The position numbers and the translations under genes are program-made. Below the pieces are notes generated by a model, which searched no databases, had not been told where the DNA came from, and saw only the letters and a program-made list of their open reading frames with translations. Shown here piece after piece: positions 21,271 to 33,300 of a stretch of 64,000 nucleotides of DNA. How positions within the stretch are numbered: the stretch's first letter is position 1; the number at the start of each line of letters is the position of its first letter. This stretch comes from Pomphorhynchus laevis (Eukaryota; Acanthocephala; Palaeacanthocephala; Echinorhynchida; Pomphorhynchidae), in NCBI GenBank assembly GCA_012934845.2, contig WNNJ02002127.1:1-64000 (forward strand), in the 5' to 3' direction.

Positions 21271-21790
21271 GCAAAATGGACTCCTAAAATTGCATATTTA
21301 TGTATACTCATTTTGATACTTGTAAAAACGCAACAAAATGCTTCTCGTTTTCTCGTTATGCTTATTTGGATTGCCTACTTAAACGATTATATATAGATGG
21401 TAACGAAGAAGTGATTCAAGAATGATCTAAAATTTGAAAGCCAACTGTCATTTTCTGAAAATAAGAGCATCAACATGCTTATAACCATGCTTATAAGTAT
21501 GCAATATTACTATGTATTTCATGTATTGCCGCTTTTATAAATAACGATTCCGCTGATTTTAAAAAGTATTGGATGCTCTAAAACTTCTATATATAATTAA
21601 GTTTTGAAAATAGAATTCCTATCTGATCTGGCGTGTTTTCCGAGAATCAAAATAAAACAAACCAAATTTGTAAATTTTCGCATTGCAAGTGACTTCAGAC
21701 AAAAATTCGATAATACAAAAATTATTTAAATAATAAATGTAATAAAATCAAAACATTAATATAAGTGCAATGCCATTAAAAATTTAGTTT
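21271..21790. other. Lipin 3' flank
   Basis: AT-rich with no coding signal. A candidate poly(A) signal AATAAA lies at 21651-21656, about 380 bp after the stop. No clear poly(A) tract or target duplication that would mark a processed gene copy. Confidence 0.5.
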
Positions 21791-22376
21791 TCATTCAAAA
21801 CATTCGGAAACCGATTGATCGTTTAGACACTCGAGTATACAAACAGTATTGCCTCGTTGAACAACTACGCTTAATCGCTGCCTAAGGAAAGCCGTTGATC
21901 GAATTTCATCTATGATCCTGGACATCATATTTCCGATCTCTTCGATAAAATTCGAGGTTTCCTTGCCAAAGACACCCAAGGACTCAACAGCTACTTGAAC
22001 GAATGTGTATCCGAATGACTGCTTTATCCTCGTAAATCGCCGCTAGAGGATTTATGTAGGTAGCGCCGCGAATTAGTATTTTACCGTTCAATTAAGGAAC
22101 CAAAGTTCATCAATCCGGTCGCTTGACATCGTTGCGGCACAATCCGACCGGATCTAATCGAGAAGGTATCCCCGCTGTAGACAAATCCATTCAAATTATG
22201 TGGTTCAACTCGGAGAGTCGAGTTTCCCGGGATTTGCTGTTTTGACAGTCCAGACAGTGCAAGCCCGATGCGTCGTTGATATTTCTGCATTTACATGTGA
22301 ATTCCCCACCTAAATTTGATGCCCAGTCGTAGGGCCGCGACGATTGTGAAGGATACGTCGTCCAATTTGGTGCCAA
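21791..22376 (-). pseudogene. Internally deleted RLE-LINE: N-terminal zinc finger joined to C-terminus
   Basis: On the minus strand, 22376-22191 encodes FTCKCRNINDASGLHCLDCQ, a Cys-x-Cys...Cys-x2-Cys finger typical of the N-terminus of one RLE-LINE group. It is followed by unrecognised sequence (22290-22081). Then 22080-21791 has GYTFVQVAVESLG, FGKETSNFIEEIG and RQRLSVVVQRGN, the extreme C-terminus. The whole RT and nuclease between them are missing, leaving a ~590-bp derivative with both ends. Confidence 0.6.
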
Positions 22377-22404
22377 CCGCCGAGATTGGAAGTGCCGTCA
22401 AGAA

Positions 22405-22800
22405 ATTAAATCAGCTAACTGAGTCTACGTATTTAATATAATTATAAAATAAACAAAACATAATAATGCTAAATCAAAATTAAATAATTAAATAATAAAA
22501 TTAATAATTGTTTTTAGATTTTCTATAATTTAAATCAAGTTAAAATAAAAAATTGAAATTTAAAATAAACGTCATTTTTATGAATTGATTAATAAATAAC
22601 AGACGTTGTATCAGAATAAGAATTAGAGGTCATCAGGAGGAACTGCTATGCTATCAGGTTTCGGCCCCTAACTCCTCTACCCAACATAGCAGCGGGGCCA
22701 AATACATGCTAATGATGTATTTCCTCTGAAATAATTATCTAGTATCTTATTCTAATACAAAGTATATTATTTATTATCCATCCATAAAAATTTGCCACTT
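22405..22800 (-). mobile_element. PLE 3'-tail copy, solo
   Basis: Starts AAATTAAATCAGCTAACTGAG and ends at GCCACTTAAGAG, nearly identical to 42754-43170, where the same block follows the stop of an AT-rich PLE RT on the minus strand. It is therefore the 3' UTR of that PLE family, left as a solo fragment. It contains the pseudoknot-capable core at 22650-22735 (see findings). Confidence 0.75.
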
Positions 22801-22993
22801 AAGAGTTTAAATTTAGAATCCCTTAAATCCCTTATTTAGAGGCTTAAATCCCTTAAATCCCTTAATATTTGTCACTTAAGAATCCCTTAAATTGTCACTT
22901 AAGAATCCCTTATTCTGTCACTTAAGAATCCCTATGTCACTTAAGAATCATCGATAGGAAGGGATTCTTAAGCTTCAGAATCCCTTCCTATCG
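22801..22993. repeat. Short tandem repeats and a 17-bp-arm hairpin
   Basis: GTCACTTAAGAATCCC occurs at 22871, 22894, 22917 and 22936 (the last copy imperfect) in a CCCTTAAAT-rich context. It appears to have grown from the CACTTAAGAG end of the PLE tail. A hairpin with perfect 17-bp arms follows (22952-22968 and 22977-22993, eight-base loop) and contains the same GGGATTCT word. Confidence 0.85.
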
Positions 22994-23179
22994 CTCCGAG
23001 CAGTCTAGCTCGACATTTCGCAGAATCAGCTTCCAACGTGAGTGAACCACTAGAGATTATGTGCATGGAACGAGACCAGCGTTTTTAGTAATGATGTTCT
23101 TCCCTTGGAAACTCTTCCCATCACACAGCCGCCCATCGGCGCACGCCATTTTGGAAATCTGATCAGTCCACTTCGCTGG

Positions 23180-24570
23180 TTGTTTCAAGTACAATAACAT
23201 CCTTCTTGATCGTCCAGCTGACTCTGACTCTATCACTCTAACTAATATTTTTTCTGATTTAAACTATAAATTACTTTCAACAAGCCCCACTCATATTCTT
23301 GGCGGTGCTCTCGACATCATTGCTGTTCCCAACTGCTTCAATGACTATACCTCCTTGTCAATTACTGATCCTGGTTTGTACGATCATTTCCTTGTCACTC
23401 TTACTCTTACTCACCCCATCCTCTTTATCCGCCTCCACCATTATTCACACAAAGTCGACCCTGGTAACTTCTCGATATCCCTATTCTCTGCACAGCTTTA
23501 CTCAATTCTTCACTCTTTTCACTTTCTCTTAACTATCTCTCTCGCAATGATCTCTGCATTCTGTTTGATTCTGAACTTACGTCGATCCTCAATATCATTC
23601 TGCCTAGTCTACTCCGACGTTCTCAGCGCTTGCGCCATGCTCCCTGGTTCGATTCTGACTGTAGTCTTTCTAAGCGTCGACTCTGTCACTCTTTTCATGT
23701 GTATAATCGCTTTAAGATTTCTTCAATTTCACTCACTTTAAATATATGTGCTTTCTACCATCCTCGTCGTCGTTCCCATATCATTTTTATGGGTGCTAAA
23801 CGTACTATTCATTGGCGAAATCAACTCGAGTCCTCTTCTAACTCTAAACTCCGTTGGAAAATTTAATACTCAATTCTTTCACGATCATCTACCCTTCGTA
23901 ACATAAATTCTGATAAATCCAAAATAATGTGGATCCCTTTTCGACGCCCCGGCTTAGAACCTCCCTCAGTATCATAAAATTCTACAATGCTTCCTATCGT
24001 TGACAATCTCGTTTTCTTAGGCTTCCGTTTCGACAACCGCCTTTCTCTTAAACCTTCCGTTAGAGATAAAGTACGCTCATATACCTTGATTCTCCACAAA
24101 CTCCGCCATATTCGTTGATTGATCGATTTTTCTTCGTGTATGACTCATATCTTCTCTCATTTTCTCAAGACTTGATTAGTCTTAGTCTATTTTCCGACTC
24201 ACCTAAATTCACTCTTATTCCACTACAACGCATCGTAAACGCAGCCGTCCGAATTCTCCTCATCCTTCGTCGTTCTGATCATACATCCCACCATCTTGCT
24301 TCCCTCGATTTGCCTACCGTTTATTCTAGTGTCTAAATTCGTATTCTCATTGCTTTTCGCCTTGTAACTTTTCCTACCCCTTCATTTCTCAACCTTCCTT
24401 TCTCGACAATTATCCGTCCTGATTACTGTTCTTTGCGTTCCCGTAATTCACTTATTTTACATGCCCAAAATTACTCTACCTCTTTTGGCTTCCACTCCTT
24501 CATTTTGGCTGCCATTCTCGCTGGAATCATCTGCCCATTCATATACGCCAATAAACCTCAATGATGTGCT
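23180..24570 (+). mobile_element. Pyrimidine-rich LINE E fragment (endonuclease end, linker, C-terminus)
   Basis: The plus strand is strikingly T/C-rich. Frames give the end of an AP endonuclease (DSITLTNIFSDLNYKLL, THILGGALDIIAV, ITDPGLYDHFLV), a linker (HAPWFDSDCSLSKRRL, YHPRRRSH) and a LINE C-terminus (QRIVNAAVRILLILRRSDH, HLASLDLPTVY, LRSRNSLILHA). The QRI-N-AA-R...DH motif is typical of L2/RTE-X-like ORF2s. The RT core between 23870 and 24180 is degraded, with many frame changes. An old, dead, 5'-truncated copy of a family not otherwise present here. Confidence 0.65.
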
Positions 24571-25974
24571 TCAAATGCCAAATCCGATCACATTTAAACA
24601 ATTTAACAAATTTATCTGTATGACGTTTGCTGTGCTTTTTTGTTAGTTAGTGGACTTGTAAGAGTGCGGTTTGTACACATTTGTTACTTTAAATAAATTA
24701 TTATTTAGATATAATGAAAAACTCGTCTTACAAAGTTATTGAAATCATTTCTGATTTTGAATTAAATAGACAAATGAAAGTTTTCTCAATAAATTGATTT
24801 TAAATTAAATCCGCGTCCAATGCACATTTGGCAAATGCGTGCTGGCACACGCTTACATGACTACGAAAAAAGTTTAAATCATGTGTCGAGAAGGTGGGAA
24901 CTGAGACGGTATTAGAATGTGATATAGGAGGGAGCGCGTCGGACGTCGAGATTGAGCTAATTCCAGGCGATTAAGCGGCGACGAGGAATGATCGGAGACC
25001 GTAATTGTCGGATCAATTGGGAACGTGGAGTAAGAGGGAATGACGGGTACGCGGCGATAGATAGGTGGGGCGAGTGTCGTCTAAGAAATTGAGGTTGATG
25101 AACGATGGGAAGCCTACAGCGATGAAACGAAAAGTTACGAAAAATCACATTTTGACTAAATTAAATTTTTACCAAGACACATTTTTCCCATTAGAGGGAA
25201 TCCAATTTTATGTAAAAAATAAGTTACAAAAAGTTCGTAAACTAAAAAATATTTCAGAATATGTTTATGCTTTCAAGATATTATTTGTTTTGTTTTAATT
25301 TTGTTTTAATTGTTTGAGTTACTATTTCTTCATTTTTAATCGCTTTGTGTAAAAATTTGATTTCTTTAGCGAGATACGTCATATTATTTTGAATTTTGTA
25401 TGTAAATCAGGTAACGAAGTCTATGTATTTTATACGTTATATAAATAAAGTTAAGATAAATAATATGATATTTTGTACAATTTATATTTATCAAGTTAAA
25501 ATTTAAAATTCAAATTTAAAATAAAATCTTAAAACATTAAAATTTTAATGTTTTATCGCTTGTCATAATTTAATACTTGAAACGACATCCATTTACACGA
25601 ATAAAAGATCATATTTTTGCAAATTTTATTGACATTGTAATCTTAGGGGACGATTATAAATGTCTACAACTTAGCGAACCTGGGGCCCGAGATACCCATA
25701 TACTGTGTTTTATGCTTTATTTTATTTCATGTTATTTCTAGATGCTTGATAATGATATTAGTTTTATGTCGAAAATGTGCATGAATACGATCTTTTATTG
25801 TTTATCTTATACATTGAATTAGAATTTAATCAAATTCCAATTCAATTAATAAATAATTTGTAGCTTTAAAAGCTGTACATTAACTGTTTTATTGTATTAT
25901 TTTATTTTGTATGTTTTTTTCTTGATAATAGAAAAAAGTTCTATTATCTTTAGTTCTATTAGTTTTTCTTGAGC
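24571..25974. other. Non-coding, with a G-rich block and a LINE 3'-end-like motif
   Basis: 24880-25140 is G/A-rich and GC-richer than its surroundings but has no recognisable frame. About 45 bp at 25755-25800 (GATATTAGTTTTATGTCGAA...) match the 3' end of LINE A near 34445-34485, suggesting a leftover LINE tail directly upstream of LINE A. The rest is AT-rich with nothing seen. Confidence 0.5.
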
Positions 25975-26248
25975 TAAAAAAAAGTTTGAGATAAAATAAC
26001 ATACAATCGGAAAAATCATTCATATCGATCTTGAAAATCCAAAGGCTGGAAGTGGAGTGATAATACTAAATAAAATCAGTAATTTGAATCAATAAATTCA
26101 AATCGACTATACACATCGACTATACAACTACTACTTACAAGCTACTACTTACAATACACAACTACTTACAAGCAAGCCCAACGAACACACAAGCTTAAAC
26201 ACATAATTATTCGATTACAACGAGCGAAACGAGTTGACACAACAATCG

Positions 26249-27745
26249 ATGGCAAGAACAAAGAAGACAGAAACGAAAAAATGCTTAGCAAGTCAGCAGA
26301 TTAACGGTACTCGCAATCAGACTGTACCAAAATTAGCAAGCCCCTCCTCTGGGTATCAGCAGCACGAGGTCTCTTGCAGCAGATCTGGATGCGACATATG
26401 GACAGCTGTCAACGTTCCATCCTGTCTGACGAAATCGCTACTCTCTAGGGATTTTGTTTGTGGGTTCTGTGCCTCCGAATTGCTCTCCTTGTTGTTCAAG
26501 GGCCATTGTGACGAGCAAGTATCAATAAATGCTTTAAAGAGGAACGCAGATTCAAACAGTCACAACGATGGGGAAGATCTTAGTATTAACGAACCAGAAC
26601 GTAGTTCAGAAGCGTTCAGAAAGTCAAGCAGCTTGTCGTCAGGGATTGATGATGTTTCGGCCACTCCAAAATTATCTGAGATAGGAACCAATAATGCTAT
26701 TCATGTACTCAATCATTCTCTCACGCAGCAGTCGAAGTTAGAACTGAGCGATCGATCAATCATACCCTTCAATAACAATTCAACTCAATGCTTCGTTAGG
26801 GATGCATTGCATGAGACTAATGTGATGGATTACTCCTTCAAACAACTTCCTGTTTTGGATTCTATTGTTCATCCCCATATATTGGACTCGAGCAGCGTCG
26901 GTCTTGATGTAGATAACAAATGTTCCGCCCTCAAGCATGCAAATGTTGATTTGTCAACTCCTGTTAACACTTCCTCGGGCAGTGATTGTTCTCAAAACTG
27001 TCCTCTAGGTAGCGATTGTACTGAGCGTCCTTGTGCTTACCCGCAGCAACTGCATCACCGCTGCAGTTTATGTGTTGCTCCTCTAGTAGCCCCGTTTATT
27101 GAGAGCGTTAAGGATCTTGCAAAGGCTAGTCAGATTATAGTTAGGCCTATAGATAATCTACGGCAAATAGTTAGCCTTCCAAATAATAAACAACATGCAG
27201 TGATTCCTCCAAATCATCGTCGGCCATCAATTACCCCTGAGACTAATTCTTCATTAGTTCCGTCTGCTAGCCCTAAACAATTTAGCTCTAGACAATTTAA
27301 CTCCAGAAGAGAGTTAAACGTTATCGTGAGCGGTGTTGAAGAATCTCTCAGTAACAATCCCCAAAGTAGACTGGATGACGATATTATGCATCTTCGCGCA
27401 GTGTTTTCTAAGATTTTTCTCCAGTGCGATGTGGATGTTGCGAAGTGTCTTAAAGTTCGAAGAGTTTTTCGTCTAGGCAAGAAACTTTCAGATAGACCTA
27501 GACTTCTAAAAGTTGTTCTAGACTCAAAAGATCATGTTGACTTCCTACTCAAGCATGCATTTAGATTATCGCGCTCTGATTTTCATATACTCCGTGATTT
27601 ATCTCCTGCAGATCGTTTGAGAAGACACGAGGCTTTCAACGAGCTGCATCGACGGCTGGAAAGTGGTAAGGGTAACTTATGTATACGGAATTTTCGGGTG
27701 GTCAAGTGGCGTCCGACTGTCCGGTGGCATCCCTTACTCCTGTAG
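26249..27745 (+). CDS. LINE A ORF1, PHD-like finger and RNA-binding half
   Basis: 498 codons from ATG 26249. The frame is open further back, but with no earlier ATG in the leader. N-terminus basic (MARTKKTETKK). A Cys-rich finger at ~residues 35-75 (VSCSRSGCDIWTAV...FVCGFCASE) has the tryptophan-containing PHD-like pattern seen in CR1-group ORF1s. A Ser-rich middle follows, then a Cys cluster near 245-285. The C-terminal half (RRELNVIVSGVEES, VRRVFRLGKKLSDRPRLLKV, FHILRDLSPADRLRR, NLCIRNFRVVKW) resembles the RRM-plus-C-terminal domain of LINE ORF1 nucleic-acid chaperones. It appears intact and overlaps ORF2 by 67 bp. Confidence 0.8.
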   Translation: MARTKKTETKKCLASQQINGTRNQTVPKLASPSSGYQQHEVSCSRSGCDIWTAVNVPSCLTKSLLSRDFVCGFCASELLSLLFKGHCDEQVSINALKRNADSNSHNDGEDLSINEPERSSEAFRKSSSLSSGIDDVSATPKLSEIGTNNAIHVLNHSLTQQSKLELSDRSIIPFNNNSTQCFVRDALHETNVMDYSFKQLPVLDSIVHPHILDSSSVGLDVDNKCSALKHANVDLSTPVNTSSGSDCSQNCPLGSDCTERPCAYPQQLHHRCSLCVAPLVAPFIESVKDLAKASQIIVRPIDNLRQIVSLPNNKQHAVIPPNHRRPSITPETNSSLVPSASPKQFSSRQFNSRRELNVIVSGVEESLSNNPQSRLDDDIMHLRAVFSKIFLQCDVDVAKCLKVRRVFRLGKKLSDRPRLLKVVLDSKDHVDFLLKHAFRLSRSDFHILRDLSPADRLRRHEAFNELHRRLESGKGNLCIRNFRVVKWRPTVRWHPLLL

Positions 27746-30224
27746 AGTCAGACCTCTTTAGTAGTGATGGTTCGTGTGTAGGAAAACTAGTAGACTTCGA
27801 TAGTGTCACCGAGCGTGTCAAATTTTCCCATTATACGAACATTTTTGTCGGTTATTCAAATGTTCGTAGTCTCCTGGCTCAGTTCTCGGAAATTAAATTC
27901 ATAGTTGCTTCGAAACGTTTTGATGTATTTTGTATAACCGAAACATGGCTACATTCTGACATTTCGGATGACTGTGTTGCCATCCCTAACTATTTTGTAA
28001 TACGTTCGGATCGCTCATGTGGTAAACGTGGAGGTGGGGTAGCCGCCTATGTGCGAAATAGTCTCCTGGTATCGAATATCTCGGCTTTTCGCGACGATAT
28101 TGGTTATTCCTTTGAAGGTCTTGCTTTTACACTGGGAAATGGTCAACGATCCCGATTCTGCGTCCTTTACCGTTCTCCGTCCTATGAATTAAGATTAGAC
28201 TCTCTTAAATCACATTTGCTGAGTTTATCTTCGTATCCTCTGATTTTGCTCCTGGGAGACTTCAATATCCCCCAAATAGACTGGAAAAATAGTCATTCAC
28301 GACCAATTCACGGAATTGTGGAAACGCATATTGGCAATAGCGATCACTGTGTACTCGCTGTTCAACAGAGCCTCACAAAACTCTAATTTTAAATACGTTG
28401 TTGGGTAGGTGTTGATGCTAATCAACTAGCTGCAAGCTTCCCAAAAAATATCTGTGATAGTCTTCGTATCCACTTCGGTTTGGAGGTTCCTGTAGTCTTT
28501 GATCTGCTCCATGATGAATTGATGCGAATTTCTGATATCTTTGCTCCGCTACGTGCCTGCAAGTTCAAGCATGGACATCCTCCTTGGTTCGACAGAGAGC
28601 TTCTTGATGCTATAAGATCCCGCAACAAATTGTGGCGCGAATTTAGGCGTTCTTCTGCTTCAAAACGTGCCTACATCGACTCTCGGAACTTATGCAATCG
28701 GCTAAAATTTCAGAAACGCTATTCGTACGAAGATAGTATCGCCAGGGATGCATCTTTGAATCCTAGGAGGTTTTGGTCTTATGTAAGAAACAACAGAACA
28801 CTTGTCGCCACAATTAGCTCAATCCAAACGCCAACTGAAACTTTGACCGATCCGTCTCTAATCGCCCAACATTTAGCTGATGGCTTCTTGGTACAGGCTT
28901 TGACCTCTAACAAACTGCATGACTTTAGTTGGAAGTATGTTCCGGTTGCTCATCGGTGTTGTGTTCGTCCACTCAGAGTGGATGAGGTGTTGAACGAGGT
29001 TATGAAGCTCGATTCGTTTACATCTCCGGGACCAGACAATATCGCCCCCTTCCTCGTCAAATCCCTAGCGAACGAACTGAGCAATGATTTAACTATGTTT
29101 TTCAGATACAGCTTAGACACATCTTGGATTCCTGACAGTTGGAAGTGTGCAATTGTGGTGCCTATTCCCAAAAAGCATCCTGCTAGCTTTTGCGCGGACT
29201 TTCGGCCCATTAGCTTAACTAGCGTATTCTGCAAACTTTTAGAAAGAATCATTGCTAGTAGAATCAGGGATCATTTGGATCGTAATCACATATTGGTTGA
29301 ATCTCAACATGGTTTCAGGATCGGACGTTCATGCCTTACTAACCTACTAACTGCGCGTGAAAAATGGGCTGATGCTCTGGGGGCTGGGTTTCAGGTTCAT
29401 ACAGTATTCCTTGATTTTTCGAAAGCTTTTGATAGGGTACCACACGACGGCATAGTGTCTTTACTGTATCACTATGGACTTCATTCATATATTTGTGAGT
29501 GGGTCAGGGAATTTCTATCGAATAGGTCTTTCCGAGTTTGTGTGGGGGCGTGTTTTCTTATTCGGTAAATATTAATTCTGGCGTACCGCAGGGATCAGTC
29601 CTTGGCCCACTGCTCTTTATAATCTTCATTAATGATCTGCTACTCCGCTTATCATGCTCTCATCTAGAGTTTGCAGACGATCTAAAGATTTGGTCGATCA
29701 TTAGAAGTCCTGCTGATCGAGTATCGTTACAAAATGATCTAAACTCCCTGATCAAGTGGTGCGATTCTACCGGACTACGGTTGAATGTTGATAAATGTGT
29801 CTTCATGCAACTAGGTCGCCCTATTGAAACTCTAAGGTACTTTATTGGAGATATGGTCTTAAAGGAAGTGTCTCATCATAAGGATTTAGGGATTATTGTT
29901 CATAGATCCTTGAAAACAAAGTTGAACACCGACTTCTTTCTAGGTAAAGCTACTAGGGCGTTATATTGTATTAAAAATGCATTCCTCAGGTCAAGCTGTC
30001 ACATGTTCAAGAGGTTATTCATCTCCATCGTCAGGCCACACTTGGAGTACTGCATTCAGGCTTGTTTCCCTGTCACTAAGCAAGAACTATTAGACCTGGA
30101 GTCTATTCTTAGGCGCGGATCGAGGCTCTGTATTGGCTTAAGTGGTATTGACTATTATGTACGTCTAAGTCGTATTGGGATGTTGTCGGTACGTGAGAGG
30201 TTCATATCCTTGGAAATGCTATGT
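27679..30224 (+). pseudogene. LINE A ORF2: AP endonuclease and reverse transcriptase
   Basis: ATG 27679 lies inside ORF1. Endonuclease: YSNVRSLLAQ, CITETWLHSDI, RGGGVAAYV, FCVLYRSP and LLGDFNIPQIDW, then a jump to GNSDHCVLA, so roughly 60-70 residues between GDFN and SDH are missing. Frame change near 28386; linker and RT in 28480-29568 (PPWFDREL, SPGPDNIAPFL, FRPISLTSVFCKLLERI, SQHGFR, LDFSKAFDRVPH). Second frame change near 29550; then GVPQGSVLGPLLF, catalytic FADDLKIW and the thumb (RPHLEYCIQA, ESILRRGSRLC). Interrupted at 30224 by the Ty3 element. Non-autonomous as it stands. Confidence 0.85.
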
Positions 30225-30304
30225 TGTAATGATAAACCAAATAAGGCTTTATTCAACAATCTAGAATATAGTTATACAATATGATTACATGTTAGATTAT
30301 CACA
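30225..30304 (-). repeat. 3' LTR of the Ty3 element
   Basis: 80 bp, TG...CA, identical by eye to 34003-34082. In the coding orientation it contains AATAAA. The gag-pol frame ends within it. Confidence 0.9.
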
Positions 30305-33300
30305 GTCTTCCCCGATTATATAATCGTCTAGGTACTTCGGAGTTCTTCTATCCCTAGGACTACGCCGTAATTCTTGAAGTCTATTATGTTCGACTTGTTG
30401 ATTCTCTTCACTCCGATAGTTACCGATTCCAACTTGTGTAATATTATCAGCTCCATTCAATGATTGTCGTGATACGATTGTCGAGTCGGTTTTTGAATGC
30501 ATGCCGTCTCCTTCTGATGTCCGATCAATCAGTAGCATATCGTTATCTATGTTAGAATTTGTAATAGGGTACCTGGTCAGTCTTCTTACGGACACATTCA
30601 TCTCTTTCCCGCAAGGTTTCCGAATAGTAGCGTAGTTACCATTTGATTGTAAGATTTCAGCCTGCGAAAACGACGGATTTGATTTAGACATTGGATTCTG
30701 ATTTAAAAGCACGTTTTCACCTGTTCCCAACCATCTCGGAACGATACATTTGTTACAAGAATTCCTTGGGAAAGAAAATAGTCGTTGATGTGGAGTCTCC
30801 CCTATCGCGGTACACAGTAAGCTGCGCAAAGATGACAAAACCAATGGCAGAACAAATTCCCATTCCGCCAGTGTTTTCCTGTGAGTTTTGAGGGCGAGTT
30901 GGGTTGTCTTCCAGATTATTCCAACGAATCGTTCGGCCTGTCCGTTACCACGTGGGTTGTAGCACGAACTGCGGGTGCAGCTAATACCGCGAGAATTTAG
31001 ATACGTTCGGAATTCGTTGGATTGAAAACATGTTGCTTGGTCACTGTGAACGTTGGCTGGGTAACCAAAAACACTGAAGATTTGATTCAGGCAATTGATG
31101 ACTGATATAGAAGATGTATCCTTACACGGTATGGCGAACGGAAAGCGAGAATATTCGTCAACGACACAAAGGAGATATTTGTTTTCTGTAGTTGATGTCA
31201 ATGGGCCTTTAAAGTCAATGCTTAGCCGTTCAAATGGATGCGTAGCCTTGATGACATGTGCTGTTTCTGGTCTAGCGTATCGAGGCTTCAATTCGGCGCA
31301 AATTTGACACGAAGAGACAACGTCCGCAACGTCACTTTTGTCAAAAGGTAACTCATGCGAACGAACGTAGTGAAGTAATCGACTGACACCCGGATGACAC
31401 AATGAATTATGCAAGATCTTAAGATCATTAACTGTTTTGCAAGACGAACATGTTATCCTAGACATTGCGTCAGCAGCTTTATTTGATTGTCCGGGCCGGT
31501 ATTCAATGCCAAAATTGTAAGGTGCAAGTTCAATTCTCCATCGAGCGATTTTGTCACTTTTTATGCGATTCGACAGTTTTTGATCAAACATAAATGACAC
31601 TGACCTCTGATCGGTTTTGACAATGAAATAGCGTCCTAGCAGGAAATGCTTCCAATATTTAAGAGCTTCCACAATCGCGTAAGCCTCCTTTTCCACACTC
31701 GACTGTCGCAACGCTGTTTTAGGCAAGGATCGTGAATAGAAGGCGACGGGGCAGTTGTTTTGACTGAGCACCGCGCCGATAGATGAATATGAGGCGTCAG
31801 TTTCAACAGTCAAGGAAAGATCCGGATTGTAAGCACATAAAAATGAATTCGAGATTTCCGACTTTATTTCTTCTATCTGTCGGATGACAGCACGATCGAG
31901 GGGAAAATCTTTCGATTCTACCAGTGGGCGTATCTTTGCCGAGAAAGAAGGGATCCACCTCGAATAGTAAGCGAGCATACCGAGGAGTCTCTGTAGTGAA
32001 GTGTGATTTTCCGGAATCGGGTAAGTAAGAAATGGCTTAATTCTTTCAGTGTCAGGTTTGATGCAACCATGTCGAATATGGTAGCCCAAAAAATTGAGTT
32101 GTGTCTTGCCCAAACGCGACTTTTCCGGAGAGAATTTGATGTTGAGCTGATTAGCGATGGTCGTTAGACGATCTAGTCTTTTGTCGTGTTCATCAGTGCT
32201 ATTTCCACACACGATGATGTCATCTAAGTAAGCAAATACTCCTTCAAGTTGATAGTGTTCGATGAGGTTATTCATGATTCGTTGGAAAGCAGAAACAGCA
32301 TTTGTAAGTCCAAAAGGAATTCGCTGGAATTCGTACAAACGTCCTGATGCTTCGAAAGCCGTGTATTTTTTATCTTCCTCCAGCAATGGAATCTGATAGT
32401 AAGCACTGGAAAGATCGAGCGTCGAAAACACGGAATGTGTTGCAATCTTCGAAATGAGGTCATCGATATTAGGAAGAGGGTAGGCATCCAAAGATGTGAA
32501 TCGGTTAATAGTTTGCGAGTAGTCGACAACCATTCTCTGTCTACCATTCCTATTTGTAACAACAAGAACCTGTGAGCGCCAAGGCGATCTGCTTTCTCGA
32601 ATAATGCCGGATTTGAGTAAGTTAGCTACTTGGCTTCGAATAAACTCGGCGTTTGATAGTGTCTGTCTTCTTGATTTCGTGGCAACTGGAATGAGATGTT
32701 TCGGCAAATTCGGAAAAAGTGTTAATGGCTGGATTTTTATGGCAGATGCTGGAGATATGTTAGCGAGAGTTAGTCCAGGCAAATTTCCACCGAATGGGAA
32801 CGTTATGAATTCATGTTCCTTCATGAATTCTCTGCCTAATATGGCATCAGCGCATAATGACGACAACAATGAAAAGCGGCAGCGTGGATAAGTATTTTTA
32901 TTCAACTCAATGTTTGTTGTGCACTGTTTTGTAATTGTGGCCCAAGAGGAGGAGGACGCCATATAAACTGTTTTACAGCAAGATGTGGTTGTCAGTTGTA
33001 ATTTATGTGCGATATTCGTGTCAATGAAATTTTCTGAACTGCCCGTATCTAGAAGACATTCGATTTGTTGACCATTGATTGTAATGGAAGTCAATGAACT
33101 TGGATCCTCTAAGTTGGACATGGAACATAACGCCGATGAAGTCGAGGTGGAAAATTTTAATTTTGATTGACAGACTTTGGCAAAATGACCATGTTTAGAA
33201 CAAATGTTGCAAGTAACGTCTCTTGCAGGACACTTACTGCGGGGGTGATAATGATTACCGCAAAAGTAACAGCGTTTGGTAATTTTGTTTCGCAAGGCTG

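Noticed and set aside
23863-24099. Minus-strand 78-codon basic ORF
   Set aside because: Lies opposite the pyrimidine-rich LINE E; its Arg/Glu-rich composition is a by-product of purine-rich antisense.
24883-25140. G-rich block as an RNA gene
   Set aside because: No tRNA, rRNA or other fold that I could recognise.
25065-25298. 77-codon Lys-rich ORF as a host gene
   Set aside because: No recognised motif, AT-driven composition and no splice or homology support.
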